Assembly: GCA_946481335.1 (NCBI GenBank)
Contig: CAMLMR010000002.1
Span: 1-63,294 of the forward strand
Direction: 5' to 3'
Origin: an uncultured Lactobacillus sp.
Lineage (GTDB): Bacteria > Bacillota > Bacilli > Lactobacillales > Lactobacillaceae
DNA length: 63,294 nucleotides
Part shown: positions 51,988 through 63,238 of the stretch, in pieces
How positions within the stretch are numbered: the stretch's first letter is position 1
Layout: every line of letters starts with the position of its first letter
Notes under the pieces: model-generated
Database searches by the model: none
Told to the model about the DNA's origin: nothing
What the model saw: only the letters and a program-made list of their open reading frames with translations
Position numbers and translations under genes: made by a program

Positions 51988-53883
51988 TTACTTCATTATC
52001 AAATCACCATTTCGATAAATTCGATATTGTGGCTTTTGATTTTTCTTTAAACTATAAGGAATGCTAATTGTCGTATCTTTATTTATATAAATGGTGCGAT
52101 AAAATTTTTCGTTACCACCATCTTTATTGGAATAAATCGTAATCTTATTCAAGCCACTATTATCAACCTTTTTAAACGGTAGCTTTACTGAAACGTTAAC
52201 GCTTCTTCTCAAGTTCTGGTTATTGGCGTGGCCCTTTGATATCCAAAGTTCGATTTCATCGCCATAACTCAACAATAATCCGTTTGAAGGACTTTGTTGG
52301 TAGACCTTTCCGGTTGGCTGACTTTTAGAATTTTCGTAAAATGTCTTAACGTTTAAATGATTTTGTTTTGCATAATTACGAGCTTCTTCTTCCGTCTTAC
52401 CTATTAAGTTAACCATTTTAAAATTTCTAGTGTTTACCGCAACCACTAAATCAATCGTAGTATTGTGTGGTTCAACTAATGTTCCTGGTCGAATGCTTTG
52501 ACTAAGAATAGTATCTGACTTAAATGAAGTGTCATAACTATATGACTTTTTAACAGTGAAGCCCATAGTTGTTAAAGAATGTTCAGCTGAATCTATTGAA
52601 TCACCTAAATAGTTATCCATCTTAACTTTTTTATATCCACCAGAAACCTTCAAAACGATTCCCGAATGGTTAATCATTTTAGTTCCTTTAGCAGGATTAG
52701 TACCAATTACCTTATTAACTGCAACATCAGTGTTATAAGTATATTTCACCTTACTTACGATTAAATGATTTTTCTTTAAAACACTGGTAGCTTTGCTTAT
52801 CGACATGTTAGAAACATTTGGCACCGTGACTCTGGTAAAGAACGTGAAATTGAAGAATAAGAATATTCCTGAAATAAAGGCAAATAGAATCACTATCAAT
52901 GTCAATAATTTAAAAATACGATACTTATCCTTATATTCTTGTTCATCATCAATGTGATGGTCATGGTACTTATTTAAATCCTTTAGGTCTAATACCTTAG
53001 TTTCACCATCATCAATTTCGGTCTTTGGAATCATGAAGTGTAACTTGGCTTCATCCATTCTTTCTTCACTCATGGATGTAAGTAAATCTTCTTTCATATC
53101 CAAAACAGAAGCATAACGATCTGATAGTTGTTTTGCCGTCGCCTTAATGACAACATTTTCTAAAGCTTGAGTTACTAAACTATTTTGCTCAATTATCGAT
53201 GGTAAATTTTCTTTTGTATGCTTCATAGCTATATTTACAGGAGAATCACCGTCAAAAGGTACTTTTCCAGTAAGCAATTCATACAAAATAATTCCCAAAG
53301 AGTAAACATCTGATTGTGTGGTTACCTTCTTACCTAGTGCTTGCTCTGGAGAGATGTAGTGAATGGAACCAACTACTGCATTAGTCTGTGTAAACGCATT
53401 TTGGCTCTCGATTAAAGCAATCCCAAAATCAGTAACCTTAACAATGCCCTTTTTATTAATTAACACGTTTTGTGGCTTTAAATCACGGTGAATAATTCCG
53501 TGACTATGTGCTTCATGGACAGCATCAATTAATTGGGCCATGATGGATATGACTTTATCAATGCCAATTGGGTAATGCTTTTGAATATAATTCTTCAAAT
53601 CTTGGCCATCTACATATTCAGTTACTAAATATTGTAGGTCGCCTGATTGATTTAAATCATACACTTGAACAATATGATTGCTCTTTAATTTATTAATCGC
53701 TAATTTTTCATATTTGAAATGACGTTTAGCTTTTTGACTACCTTGAAAATCAATTCGAATAATCTTAATAGTTACAAGACGGTTTTCTTTAATGTCATAA
53801 GAAAGGTAAACATTAACCATCCCACCTTCACCAATTTTATCGATGATTTTATAGCGGTCATTTAATACATATCCTTTTTCCAT
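51988..53883 (-). CDS. prkC: PASTA-domain Ser/Thr kinase PrkC/StkP
   Basis: IIHRDLKPQNVLI; VTDFGIA; one TM; three PASTA-like repeats. Confidence 0.97.
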   Translation of the reverse strand: MEKGYVLNDRYKIIDKIGEGGMVNVYLSYDIKENRLVTIKIIRIDFQGSQKAKRHFKYEKLAINKLKSNHIVQVYDLNQSGDLQYLVTEYVDGQDLKNYIQKHYPIGIDKVISIMAQLIDAVHEAHSHGIIHRDLKPQNVLINKKGIVKVTDFGIALIESQNAFTQTNAVVGSIHYISPEQALGKKVTTQSDVYSLGIILYELLTGKVPFDGDSPVNIAMKHTKENLPSIIEQNSLVTQALENVVIKATAKQLSDRYASVLDMKEDLLTSMSEERMDEAKLHFMIPKTEIDDGETKVLDLKDLNKYHDHHIDDEQEYKDKYRIFKLLTLIVILFAFISGIFLFFNFTFFTRVTVPNVSNMSISKATSVLKKNHLIVSKVKYTYNTDVAVNKVIGTNPAKGTKMINHSGIVLKVSGGYKKVKMDNYLGDSIDSAEHSLTTMGFTVKKSYSYDTSFKSDTILSQSIRPGTLVEPHNTTIDLVVAVNTRNFKMVNLIGKTEEEARNYAKQNHLNVKTFYENSKSQPTGKVYQQSPSNGLLLSYGDEIELWISKGHANNQNLRRSVNVSVKLPFKKVDNSGLNKITIYSNKDGGNEKFYRTIYINKDTTISIPYSLKKNQKPQYRIYRNGDLIMK

Positions 53884-53895
53884 AAACGATCACTC

Positions 53896-54627
53896 CTAAC
53901 CTAAATCATCGATTAAAATAGCAGAAATATTATCTTTTCCACCATTATCATTGGCGGTATCGATAAGACGATTTATCTTTTCCTGTCCACTTAATCGCTT
54001 ATTTAAAATTTTTGATATGACATCATCACTAACCATTTTGGTTAATCCATCACTACATAGTAGTAACTGGTCACCTGGTCTGAATTGGATAGTTGAGATA
54101 TCAACATCTGCATCTGAAGAAACACCCAAACCCTTTACAATCACGTTTTGTAAATTAGAATCGACACTTTCTCCAGCCTTAACTTCGCCTTTTTCAATTA
54201 AAAAGTTAATGTATGAATGATCAACGGTAAGTTGCTTTAGTTGACTACTTCTTACTAGATAACAACGACTGTCACCCAAGTGTGTTAATAGATATTGATT
54301 TCCAAAGAACAATGCGATAACAATTGTGGTCGCCATTTTACTTAAACTTTCATCTTTAATTCCCATTTCAACAATCTTATTATTTACATCGCTAATCGTT
54401 TTAAATAGCCATGCTTTAGTATCGACAATTGAACTAATATGATGATTTTGAAAAGCTTGTCCAATATAATCAACAGCTGTTGATGCAGCAATTTCACCAC
54501 CATTGCTTCCGCCAACTCCGTCAGCTAGAACTGCAATTAGGGCACCTTGTTGATTCTTAAAATAGCCAACATAATCTTCATTACTAATTCTTTGTTTTCC
54601 AATAACAGAATTAGCAGCAACTTCCAT
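53896..54627 (-). CDS. stp: PP2C-family phosphatase
   Basis: LADGVGGSNGGEIAA; LTHLGDSRCYL; LLCSDGLTKMV; GGKDNISAILI. Confidence 0.96.
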   Translation of the reverse strand: MEVAANSVIGKQRISNEDYVGYFKNQQGALIAVLADGVGGSNGGEIAASTAVDYIGQAFQNHHISSIVDTKAWLFKTISDVNNKIVEMGIKDESLSKMATTIVIALFFGNQYLLTHLGDSRCYLVRSSQLKQLTVDHSYINFLIEKGEVKAGESVDSNLQNVIVKGLGVSSDADVDISTIQFRPGDQLLLCSDGLTKMVSDDVISKILNKRLSGQEKINRLIDTANDNGGKDNISAILIDDLG

Positions 54628-54629
54628 TT

Positions 54630-55967
54630 CTATTCACCACCATTTTTTATTAAATTACATACGAAGAATCCATCTGAATCGTAATCATCAGGATAGATTC
54701 GAATATAACCATCATTTAGCGGAATCCCCATTTTTGAAACAGGATCTACACGTTTAAAATCAGGATTTTGTTTTAAAAATTCATCAATCACGTCTGAATT
54801 TTCTTGATTCAAAATGGTACAAGTACTGTAGACAAGCTTACCACCTTTTTTAAGTTTTTTGGCAGCTGAATTTAAGATATCTAATTGAATGGATGCTAAC
54901 TTTTGTACATCCTCAATCTTCTTTTCATATCTAATTTCTGGTTTTCTTCTGATTAAACCAATTCCTGAACATGGTGCATCAATCAATATTTGATTAAATG
55001 TTTCATCATCGTATAAATCATCAAGTTTTCTCGCATCACATGCTTGAGTAGATAAAACATCACTAACTCCAAGACGTTTAGCGTTCTTTTGCACTTGTTT
55101 CAAACGATTATTGTGCAAATCAAGTGCTTCAACATGGCCACCAGCTTGTTTTGATAGGTGTTCAGCAATTTGCGTAGTCTTTCCACCAGGAGCAGAACAA
55201 GCATCTAAGATAACGTCTGATTCCTTAATATCCATTGATTCAACTGGTAACATTGCACTTTCATCTTGAATTGTCATTTGACCATTCTTGAAAGTATCAC
55301 TGTAACTCGCTGATTTTTTGGTTAGGATTAAACCAGATTCAACTAATTTACTATTTTCTACACCATATCCATCAGCCTTTAGTTTGTCTGATAATGATTG
55401 TTTAGTAATTAGCTTCGAATTAAAACGCACTGATTGCTTCGATGGTTGATTGATGCTCTTTAGAATGGATAATGTCTTTTCTTTACCAACTTGTTGGTTT
55501 AACTCTTCAATCATCCATTCAGAGATACTGTATTCAATTGATAATTTTTTAATTGGATCATCAATATCTGAAAAATCGGGTAATCCCTTTCTTTCAATTT
55601 GATGAAGAACACCCGTAACTAGTCTTCTGATTCCATCATGTCCCATCTTTTTGGCAATCTTGATAGTTTCGTTAAAAACGGCTCTAGTTGGAATTTTATC
55701 CAAGTATTCCATTTGATAAATAGCTGAATATAGCAATTCCTTAACCCAATCATCGACCTTATTAGCATTCTTTAGGAAATGGTTTAATTGGTATTCCAAT
55801 GTTAAACGGTGTTGAATAACCCCGTAGACGATATTGGTAAGCAATGCAATATCACGACTGCTTAGGTCACTATTTTCAATGACTTGATTTAGCTGTAAGT
55901 TGGAATATGCTCCATTTGAAATTTTACTAAGCGTCTTTACAGCCAGTAATCTAGGGTTACTTGACAT
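54630..55967 (-). CDS. rsmB: 16S rRNA m5C967 methyltransferase RsmB
   Basis: NusB-like N-terminus; DACSAPGGKTTQIA; DAPCSGIGLIRRKPEIR. Confidence 0.96.
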   Translation of the reverse strand: MSSNPRLLAVKTLSKISNGAYSNLQLNQVIENSDLSSRDIALLTNIVYGVIQHRLTLEYQLNHFLKNANKVDDWVKELLYSAIYQMEYLDKIPTRAVFNETIKIAKKMGHDGIRRLVTGVLHQIERKGLPDFSDIDDPIKKLSIEYSISEWMIEELNQQVGKEKTLSILKSINQPSKQSVRFNSKLITKQSLSDKLKADGYGVENSKLVESGLILTKKSASYSDTFKNGQMTIQDESAMLPVESMDIKESDVILDACSAPGGKTTQIAEHLSKQAGGHVEALDLHNNRLKQVQKNAKRLGVSDVLSTQACDARKLDDLYDDETFNQILIDAPCSGIGLIRRKPEIRYEKKIEDVQKLASIQLDILNSAAKKLKKGGKLVYSTCTILNQENSDVIDEFLKQNPDFKRVDPVSKMGIPLNDGYIRIYPDDYDSDGFFVCNLIKNGGE

Positions 55968-56913
55968 CTTCTATCACCATATCTCCTTGTTTAATTGATT
56001 GACCTGCCCCATTTAAGAAAGCATTGATTGGTTGTTTTGGTTTACCTGATGGTTGGATTTCTAGAAGTTGTAGAACTGTTCCATCCCCACAAGCAATCTT
56101 TAGCGCTTTCTTTGTTTTTTCAACAACTTGGCCCGGCTTTAAGTCAGTTGTTTCATCTAATGGTTTAGCACTCCAGAATTTGGTACGTTTCCCCAACATC
56201 ATTGCAAAAGCATTTGGTGAAGGACGTAGTGCTCTAATCTTTCTATCAACTAGAAAGGCTGACTTGGTAAAGTCTAACTCTTCTTGTTCTCTAGTGATGT
56301 TTGGTGAAAAGACAACTTTATCCTCATCTTGTGGAACTGGATTAACATCCCCAGAAGCTACCTTTGGTAATGTTTCAAGAAGTAAATCTCTACCAATAAT
56401 GCTTAATTTATCAAACAATGATTGTGTGTCATCATCTGGTTGAATGTCCAACGCTGCTTGAGATAATACATCCCCAGCATCCATCTTCTTAACCATGTAC
56501 ATGATTGAAATACCAGTTTGCTTGTCACCATTAATTAGTGAGTATTGAACGGGAGCTCCGCCACGATATTTTGGCAACAATGAACCATGAACGTTAACGG
56601 CCGCAATCTTAGCTGCGTTTAATAGTTTTTCTGGTAAAAATTGACCAAAAGCAGCGGTAATAATGAAATCTGGATTGAGTGAAATAATCTTATCCATTTC
56701 TTCACTACCACTAATTTTCTCAGGTTGTAGCACTGGAATAGACAATTCCAATGCCGCTTCCTTAACCGGTGATGGCTTTAAAACTCTTTTTCTTCCGAAT
56801 GGTCGATCTGGTTGAGTAACAACTGCTTGTACATCGTAGTCGTCACTGTCCACTAAACCTTTTAATACGGGAACCGCAAATGAAGGTGTTCCCATAAATA
56901 CAACTTTTTTCAT
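55957..56913 (-). CDS. fmt: Methionyl-tRNA formyltransferase
   Basis: VVFMGTPSFAVPVL; NVHGSLLPKYRGGAPVQYSLINGD. Confidence 0.97.
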   Translation of the reverse strand: MKKVVFMGTPSFAVPVLKGLVDSDDYDVQAVVTQPDRPFGRKRVLKPSPVKEAALELSIPVLQPEKISGSEEMDKIISLNPDFIITAAFGQFLPEKLLNAAKIAAVNVHGSLLPKYRGGAPVQYSLINGDKQTGISIMYMVKKMDAGDVLSQAALDIQPDDDTQSLFDKLSIIGRDLLLETLPKVASGDVNPVPQDEDKVVFSPNITREQEELDFTKSAFLVDRKIRALRPSPNAFAMMLGKRTKFWSAKPLDETTDLKPGQVVEKTKKALKIACGDGTVLQLLEIQPSGKPKQPINAFLNGAGQSIKQGDMVIEDVK

Positions 56914-56926
56914 CTTATCTACATCC

Positions 56927-59341
56927 TTACATAAAGTTCAAAGGATCTGGATCTATATTCACGTATAGTCCTTTTTGAGCATCCTTTTGATAATGATTTA
57001 ATATATATTCCAAACATGGTTTCATATTTGGTTCGTTTTTGTACTTAATAATAATTTGATAATAGTACTTATTCTTTAATTTTAAGATAGAACTAGGCGA
57101 TGGTCCTAACATAATCGCCTGATCACTTAACTTAGCCTTTAGGATTTTAGCAATTTCAAACATCTTGGCAGCAGCCTTGGCTTCATTAACATCTGAAGCT
57201 GATATCTTAACCGTAAAATAATAAGGTGGATAATTAGTTTGATGTCTAACGTTCATTTCCTTACGATAGAACAATTCATAATCCTGGCGTTGTGCTAGCC
57301 TAATCGCATAGTGATCCGGATTAAAGGTTTGAATATAAACCAGACCTTTCTTCTCAGCACGTCCAGCTCGACCACTAACCTGTGTTAACAGGTTAAATGT
57401 TCTTTCACTCGAACGAAAGTCTGGTAAGTCCAGTGAAGTATCAGCATTTAAAACACCAACCAACGTAACATTGGGGAAATCCAATCCCTTCGCAATCATT
57501 TGAGTACCAAGTAGAATATCGGCTTCACCATTACCAAACTTTTGTAAGATTCGTTCATGTGAACCCTTTCTTCTTGTCGTATCAACATCCATTCTTAGAA
57601 TACGCGCATTGGGTACTAATGATTGCAACTTTTCTTGAACCTTTTGGGTACCAGTACCATAGTATCTAATCTTTTTACTACCACAATTCTTACACTTGTT
57701 AGGAATTGGTTCCTCGTGTCCACAATAGTGACATTTCATTGTTCTTGAATCCATATGCAAGGTAAGTGAAATATCACAATTTGGACAGTGTAGAACGAAA
57801 CCACAGCTACGACACATTACAAAGGATGAGTATCCTCTGCGGTTTAGCATTAACACAATCTGTTCGTGTTTTTGCAAACGATTATTAATGGCTGATAGTA
57901 ATTCGGATGAGAAATCTTCCTGACCACTATTTTTAACCTCTTCTTTCATATCAATAACCCTAACTTCAGGAAGTGCTTGGTTATTAATTCGATGAGGAAG
58001 TTTGATTAATTGATAGACGCCTTTGGTAGCTCTAGCTCTCGATTCCAAGGAAGGTGTTGCGCTACCTAAAACTAACGGACAGTTGTGAAAACTAGCTCGC
58101 CATTTAGCAACGTCTCTTGTATGGTATCTAGGCGAATCATCTTGTTTATAACTTGATTCGTGCTCTTCATCCATAATGATGATACCAATATTATCAAGTG
58201 GCGCAAAAATAGCAGAACGCGCTCCAACAACAACATCCGCTTCACCGTTATTAACTCTGCGCCATTCATCATACTTTTCACCGTTTGATAAACCGCTATG
58301 TAACATTGCTACTCGATTACCAAATCGTCCCTTAACTCTTTTTACCATTTGCGGAGTTAAAGAGATTTCAGGAACTAGCATTAATGCTGTCTTACCTAAT
58401 TCAAGTGCCTTTTGAATTGATTGAAGATATACCTCTGTTTTACCAGATCCAGTTACACCTTCTAGTAGAAAGACCGTATCCTGATTTCTTTTGGTTGCTG
58501 TACTAATCCTATCAACAGCACTTTGTTGATCATCATTTAATTTCAATGGCTTGTTAGTGCCAACTTCGCCTTGGTATGGATTACGATATTCCTCTTGTAA
58601 GAAACGTTTAAACCATCCCTTATCAACTGCACTTTTAATTGCAGCTTCTGGAATATCAAAATCATGAACCAACTTACGTTGCGAAAGTTCTTTATCATTA
58701 TTATTGATAATAAATTTAAGAATTTTAATTAAGTTTTTCGAGTTTTTGCGAACTTTCGTCAATTCTTCATTAGCTTGATCGACCGTTAAATTAGCCTTGA
58801 TTGCATATATCTTTTTAGCATTGGCACCATCAGAAACTTTGTATTCAACAGATAACTTATTATTTTTTCGGTATTGAATAATCTTCTTTAAAACAGTCGC
58901 TGAATATTCATCCACATCAAAATCAACGACATTATTGTCACCAAATATGGCTAAAATATCGTCGTCGACTTCGGTTGAATCTTTTAAAACTAATTGTTTT
59001 TGGTACTTAGCTCTCATGACACTAGGCAGCATCGTTAAAATACAGCTAATTTGAAATGAATAAGTCTTCTCAGCCATCCATTTAGACATATCTAGTAACT
59101 CGTCGTTTAAGACAGGGTCTAGGTCCAATAGTCCAGAGATTTCCTTTAATTCACCATCAAATGTCCCATTTTTTTCGATATCCCAGACAATCCCCTGAAT
59201 TTTACGACCACCATTACCAAAAGGAACGACAACTCGCATTCCTTTTTGTAATTTATCGTTTAATTCATCAGGTACTAAGTAAGTATATGGTTCGTTAGTT
59301 TGCATTGTTGGTACATCAACAATTATTTTTGCTAAATTCAA
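56927..59341 (-). CDS. priA: Primosomal protein N' PriA
   Basis: GVTGSGKTEVYLQSI; IIMDEEHESSYKQDDSPRY; paired zinc CxxC motifs. Confidence 0.97.
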   Translation of the reverse strand: MNLAKIIVDVPTMQTNEPYTYLVPDELNDKLQKGMRVVVPFGNGGRKIQGIVWDIEKNGTFDGELKEISGLLDLDPVLNDELLDMSKWMAEKTYSFQISCILTMLPSVMRAKYQKQLVLKDSTEVDDDILAIFGDNNVVDFDVDEYSATVLKKIIQYRKNNKLSVEYKVSDGANAKKIYAIKANLTVDQANEELTKVRKNSKNLIKILKFIINNNDKELSQRKLVHDFDIPEAAIKSAVDKGWFKRFLQEEYRNPYQGEVGTNKPLKLNDDQQSAVDRISTATKRNQDTVFLLEGVTGSGKTEVYLQSIQKALELGKTALMLVPEISLTPQMVKRVKGRFGNRVAMLHSGLSNGEKYDEWRRVNNGEADVVVGARSAIFAPLDNIGIIIMDEEHESSYKQDDSPRYHTRDVAKWRASFHNCPLVLGSATPSLESRARATKGVYQLIKLPHRINNQALPEVRVIDMKEEVKNSGQEDFSSELLSAINNRLQKHEQIVLMLNRRGYSSFVMCRSCGFVLHCPNCDISLTLHMDSRTMKCHYCGHEEPIPNKCKNCGSKKIRYYGTGTQKVQEKLQSLVPNARILRMDVDTTRRKGSHERILQKFGNGEADILLGTQMIAKGLDFPNVTLVGVLNADTSLDLPDFRSSERTFNLLTQVSGRAGRAEKKGLVYIQTFNPDHYAIRLAQRQDYELFYRKEMNVRHQTNYPPYYFTVKISASDVNEAKAAAKMFEIAKILKAKLSDQAIMLGPSPSSILKLKNKYYYQIIIKYKNEPNMKPCLEYILNHYQKDAQKGLYVNIDPDPLNFM

Positions 59342-59359
59342 TCTAACTCCCCCTTTAAT

Positions 59360-60550
59360 TTAGTCGATTCTATCGCTAATAATATCGATTAATTCACTAG
59401 CAATTTTGTCCTTACTTTCCACGTCACTCTTCTTAAATACACCTGTTTCATCAATAAATGAAACTTGATTATTATCACTGTTAAATCCAATTGCCTTGTT
59501 GCTAACATCGTTAGCTAGCAATAGATCTAACTTCTTCTTGGCTAGTTTTTGTTTAGCATTATCCAATAGATTTTGGGTTTCTGCTGCAAAACCAACGACA
59601 AATTGGTGACCCTTGACTTTAGATAACTCTTTTAAAATATCTGGTGTCTTTACCAAGTGAATATCTAATTCATCACCATTTTTCTTGATTTTTTGTTCAG
59701 AATATTCAGCAGGTGTGTAGTCAGAAACGGCTGCCGACATTACTAAAATGTCAGCATCAGCAAAAATATCTTCAATTGCTGCCTTCATTTCACTAGACGA
59801 ACTAACATTAACGACGTTCACATTGCCACTGATATGTTGAGTTTCTGATGATGAAATTAGTGTGACATCAGCACCCGCGTTCATTGCTGCCCTGGCAATT
59901 GAATATCCCATCTTACCTGATGAGTTATTACTAATGTATCTAACCGGATCAATAGCTTCTCTTGTTCCACCGGCTGTCACGATAATTCTCTTACCAGCCA
60001 ACTTATTACTTTGATTTACAATTAAATTCAATCTTTCAATAATCTCTTCAGGTTCAATCATTCTTCCCTTTGCTTCATATCCTTCAGCCAGGAATCCTGA
60101 AGCAGGATACATTATCTTGCATCCATCGTCTTCAATTTGCTTAATGTTTCTTTGAGTTGCTGGATTATCCCACATGTTATTATTCATCGCTGGAACAATC
60201 ACCTTTTGTGATGGTGTTGCAAGCAGTGTTGTAGTTACTGCATTATCACCAATCCCATTAGCTAACTTGGCAATCGTATTAGCTGTAGCTGGAGCAACAA
60301 TCGAAATATCAGCCCAAGTTGCAATATCGATATGAGTGATTTCATTAGCGTCTTTTTCATCAAAAGTATCTGTGAAAACAAAGTTTTTAGTCAAAGTTTG
60401 AAATGCCAATGGTGTGACAAATTGTTGAGCTCCACCACTCATAACTACTCTGACTTCATTTCCATTTTTAACTAATAATCGAGCTAAAGTTAATGATTTA
60501 TATGCAGCAATACTTCCAGTCACATACAAAGCTATTTTTTTATTATTCAC
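59360..60550 (-). CDS. coaBC: Bifunctional PPC decarboxylase / PPC synthetase CoaBC
   Basis: KIALYVTGSIAAYKS; APATANTIAKLANGIGDN; PAMNNNMW; TAGGTREAIDPVRYISNNSSGKMG. Confidence 0.95.
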   Translation of the reverse strand: MNNKKIALYVTGSIAAYKSLTLARLLVKNGNEVRVVMSGGAQQFVTPLAFQTLTKNFVFTDTFDEKDANEITHIDIATWADISIVAPATANTIAKLANGIGDNAVTTTLLATPSQKVIVPAMNNNMWDNPATQRNIKQIEDDGCKIMYPASGFLAEGYEAKGRMIEPEEIIERLNLIVNQSNKLAGKRIIVTAGGTREAIDPVRYISNNSSGKMGYSIARAAMNAGADVTLISSSETQHISGNVNVVNVSSSSEMKAAIEDIFADADILVMSAAVSDYTPAEYSEQKIKKNGDELDIHLVKTPDILKELSKVKGHQFVVGFAAETQNLLDNAKQKLAKKKLDLLLANDVSNKAIGFNSDNNQVSFIDETGVFKKSDVESKDKIASELIDIISDRID

Positions 60551-60608
60551 TAATCAAACCTCCCATACTATAAGAACTTATTAACTATATTGTATCAAAA
60601 AATCAAAA

Positions 60609-60638
60609 TAAAAACCCTTGCATTGCTGCAAAGGGTTA
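60609..60638 (-). terminator. Terminator after rpoZ
   Basis: Minus-strand AACCCTTTGC-AGCAAT-GCAAGGGTTTTT. Confidence 0.75.
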
Positions 60639-60644
60639 ATTTAT

Positions 60645-60848
60645 TTATTTGTTATCTCTAGTTAGTTCAACCTTGCCGGCAACGATTTCTTCAAAAGCTT
60701 TACCAACAGATTTTCTAGATTTGTATGAGTCTAATAATAATGGTGATCCAGCATCAATATCATGTGCTCTCTTACTTGCTAACATGATTAATGAGTATCT
60801 TGAATCAACTCTTTTAAGTAGTTTGTCAACAGATGGATATAATAGCAT
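60645..60848 (-). CDS. rpoZ: RNA polymerase omega subunit
   Basis: [28 protein letters not shown], downstream of gmk. Confidence 0.95.
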   Translation of the reverse strand: MLLYPSVDKLLKRVDSRYSLIMLASKRAHDIDAGSPLLLDSYKSRKSVGKAFEEIVAGKVELTRDNK

Positions 60849-61480
60849 TAGTCTTCTTCTCCTAACATTGATAGATAATCCGGCATTACGCGGTTCACTT
60901 TAAGTCTTTCACTGTTAACGATAGTCTTAATTCTATCTACAGCATTTTCAACTTTATCGTTTAATACAGCATAATCATAGTTTCTCATCATCTTGATTTC
61001 TGAAACTGCTGTCTTGATACGCTTATCGATAACATCCATGTCATCAGTTCCACGTCCAATTAAACGATTCTTTAACACAACTAAATCAGGTGGGGTTAGA
61101 AATACAAATACTGCTTCAGGGCAATTAGCTCTAACCTGCATTGCACCATTAACTTCGATTTCTAAGAATACGTCATGACCTTCATCCAAAGTCTTATTAA
61201 CATAGTTCAATGGAGTTCCATAGTAATTGTCAACATACTTTGCATATTCTAGCATTTCACCATTTTTGATATGGTCTTCGAATTCTTCTTTACTAACAAA
61301 GAAATAGTCTTTACCGTTTACTTCACCTTCACGAGGACTTCTTGTAGTCATTGAAATTGAATACTTGAAATCAACATCTGGTTCGTTAAACAATGCTTTT
61401 CTAACAGTACCTTTACCAACACCAGAAGGTCCTGAAAGAACAATTAGCATTCCTCTTTTTGCCATTTTAAAACCCCTCAA
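60848..61480 (-). CDS. gmk: Guanylate kinase
   Basis: [43 protein letters not shown]. Confidence 0.97.
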   Translation of the reverse strand: MRGFKMAKRGMLIVLSGPSGVGKGTVRKALFNEPDVDFKYSISMTTRSPREGEVNGKDYFFVSKEEFEDHIKNGEMLEYAKYVDNYYGTPLNYVNKTLDEGHDVFLEIEVNGAMQVRANCPEAVFVFLTPPDLVVLKNRLIGRGTDDMDVIDKRIKTAVSEIKMMRNYDYAVLNDKVENAVDRIKTIVNSERLKVNRVMPDYLSMLGEED

Positions 61481-61528
61481 AATTTTATAATACTACCATT
61501 ATGGCCTATTTTACTGATTTTTTCAAAT

Positions 61529-63220
61529 TTATTTTTTGGTTTCATCAGCTAACTTTAATAATTCATTAGCATGTTGAAGTGTTAAATCAGTAACCGTTGT
61601 ACCAGATAACATTCTAGCAAGTTCATCAACACGCTTTTGCACTGACAACTTGATAATACTTGTCTTAGTACGGTTCTTATCAATCTTCTTTTCAATAAAG
61701 TAATGATGATCAGACATTGCAGCAACCTGTGGCAAATGCGTAATGCATAAAACCTGAGATTTTTGTGCAATCTTACTAATCTTTTCTGCAATTGCTTGAG
61801 CCACTCTACCAGAAACTCCGGTATCTACTTCGTCAAAGATGATTGAAGTAACACCTTGCATATTAGTGAACAATGTCTTTAGTGCTAGCATAATTCTTGA
61901 TAATTCACCACCGGAAGCAATTTTAGATAGTGGTAACATTGCTTCTCCTGGGTTAGTTCTCATATAGAATTCAACACGTTCTGTTCCATATCTGTGGAAT
62001 TCACCAATTGGTAACTTTTCAAAGTTAACTTTAAACTCGGTTTTAGCCATATATAAGTCAGATAATTGATCGTGTACCGCTTCTTCTAAACTAGTTGCAA
62101 CAGAGTGTCGTTCAGAATTTAATTTATCAGCTAATTCAGTTAATTTATTAACGGTGGATTCATATTGTTCATTCAAATCTTCACCAGTAGTTTGATCAGC
62201 TTGCATCGTTGAAAGTTCTTTAACAACATTATCATAGTGTTTTAGAATTTGTTCGATTGAATCACCATACTTACGTTTTAATCCATAAATAACATTCAAT
62301 CTTTCTTCAATTTCTTCTAATCGGCCTTGGTCAAATTCTTGTAAATCCATTTGATCAGAAATATTGTCAGAAGCGTCTTGTAACAAGTAAAAAGCGTTCT
62401 TGATGTTATCAGAAATTTCTCTAAATTGAGGGTCCACCTCTTCAATCGATTCCATTGAATTCTTTGCTTCACCAATCACATCCAATGGATTAAAGGTTTC
62501 ATCACCGTTAATGGCACTAAAACTCATGTTTAATGCATCGACAATTTTTTGATAGTTTAAAAGATGGTCTCTTTGACTAACTAATTCTTCTTCTTCACCA
62601 ATCTCTAAATGAGCATTGCTAATTTCATTTTCTTGAAACTCAAGCATATCTAGTCTTTGTGACCATTCTTTTTCATTACCACGTTTTTCCTTAATTGAAG
62701 ACTTCAATTGTTGGTAATGATCATATGTTTCTTGATACTTATTTAATGTGTCATTAAGATCCTTATGACCAAATTCATCAAGCAAATGAACATGACGTTC
62801 TGGCTGCATTAATTCTTGGTGTTCGTTTTGACCATGAATATCAACAATTGTTTCACCAATCTTCTTTAACATTGTGGTATTAACAAGCATCCCATTAACA
62901 CGACAAATATTACGACCATTTCTGTAAATTTCTCTCTGTAAAATGACGCTATTATCACTATGATCAATTCCCATTTCATCTAAAACTTTATATGTTAAGC
63001 CATCTTCTGGGAATACAAATAGACCTTGAATTAACAGTTTGTTACTACCAGTTCTGATAAAGTTCTGTGAACCTCTACCTCCAGCTAATAAGCCAACAGC
63101 ATCAATGATAATTGACTTACCAGCACCAGTTTCACCGGTTAATACAGTCATCCCATTTGAGAAATCAATTTCTAAATGGTCTATAATCGCAAAATCGTTA
63201 ATTGATAGATTTTCAAGCAA
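61529..63220 (-). CDS. recN: DNA repair protein RecN
   Basis: TGETGAGKSIIIDAVGLLAGGR; DIHGQNEHQELM; LSRIMLALKTLF; FDEVDTGVSG. Confidence 0.97.
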   Translation of the reverse strand: MLENLSINDFAIIDHLEIDFSNGMTVLTGETGAGKSIIIDAVGLLAGGRGSQNFIRTGSNKLLIQGLFVFPEDGLTYKVLDEMGIDHSDNSVILQREIYRNGRNICRVNGMLVNTTMLKKIGETIVDIHGQNEHQELMQPERHVHLLDEFGHKDLNDTLNKYQETYDHYQQLKSSIKEKRGNEKEWSQRLDMLEFQENEISNAHLEIGEEEELVSQRDHLLNYQKIVDALNMSFSAINGDETFNPLDVIGEAKNSMESIEEVDPQFREISDNIKNAFYLLQDASDNISDQMDLQEFDQGRLEEIEERLNVIYGLKRKYGDSIEQILKHYDNVVKELSTMQADQTTGEDLNEQYESTVNKLTELADKLNSERHSVATSLEEAVHDQLSDLYMAKTEFKVNFEKLPIGEFHRYGTERVEFYMRTNPGEAMLPLSKIASGGELSRIMLALKTLFTNMQGVTSIIFDEVDTGVSGRVAQAIAEKISKIAQKSQVLCITHLPQVAAMSDHHYFIEKKIDKNRTKTSIIKLSVQKRVDELARMLSGTTVTDLTLQHANELLKLADETKK

Positions 63221-63238
63221 TCAAAAGACTCCCTTTCA

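Noticed and set aside
56024-56443. 139-aa ORF antisense to fmt
   Set aside because: Antisense to a well-supported gene; typical open-frame shadow.
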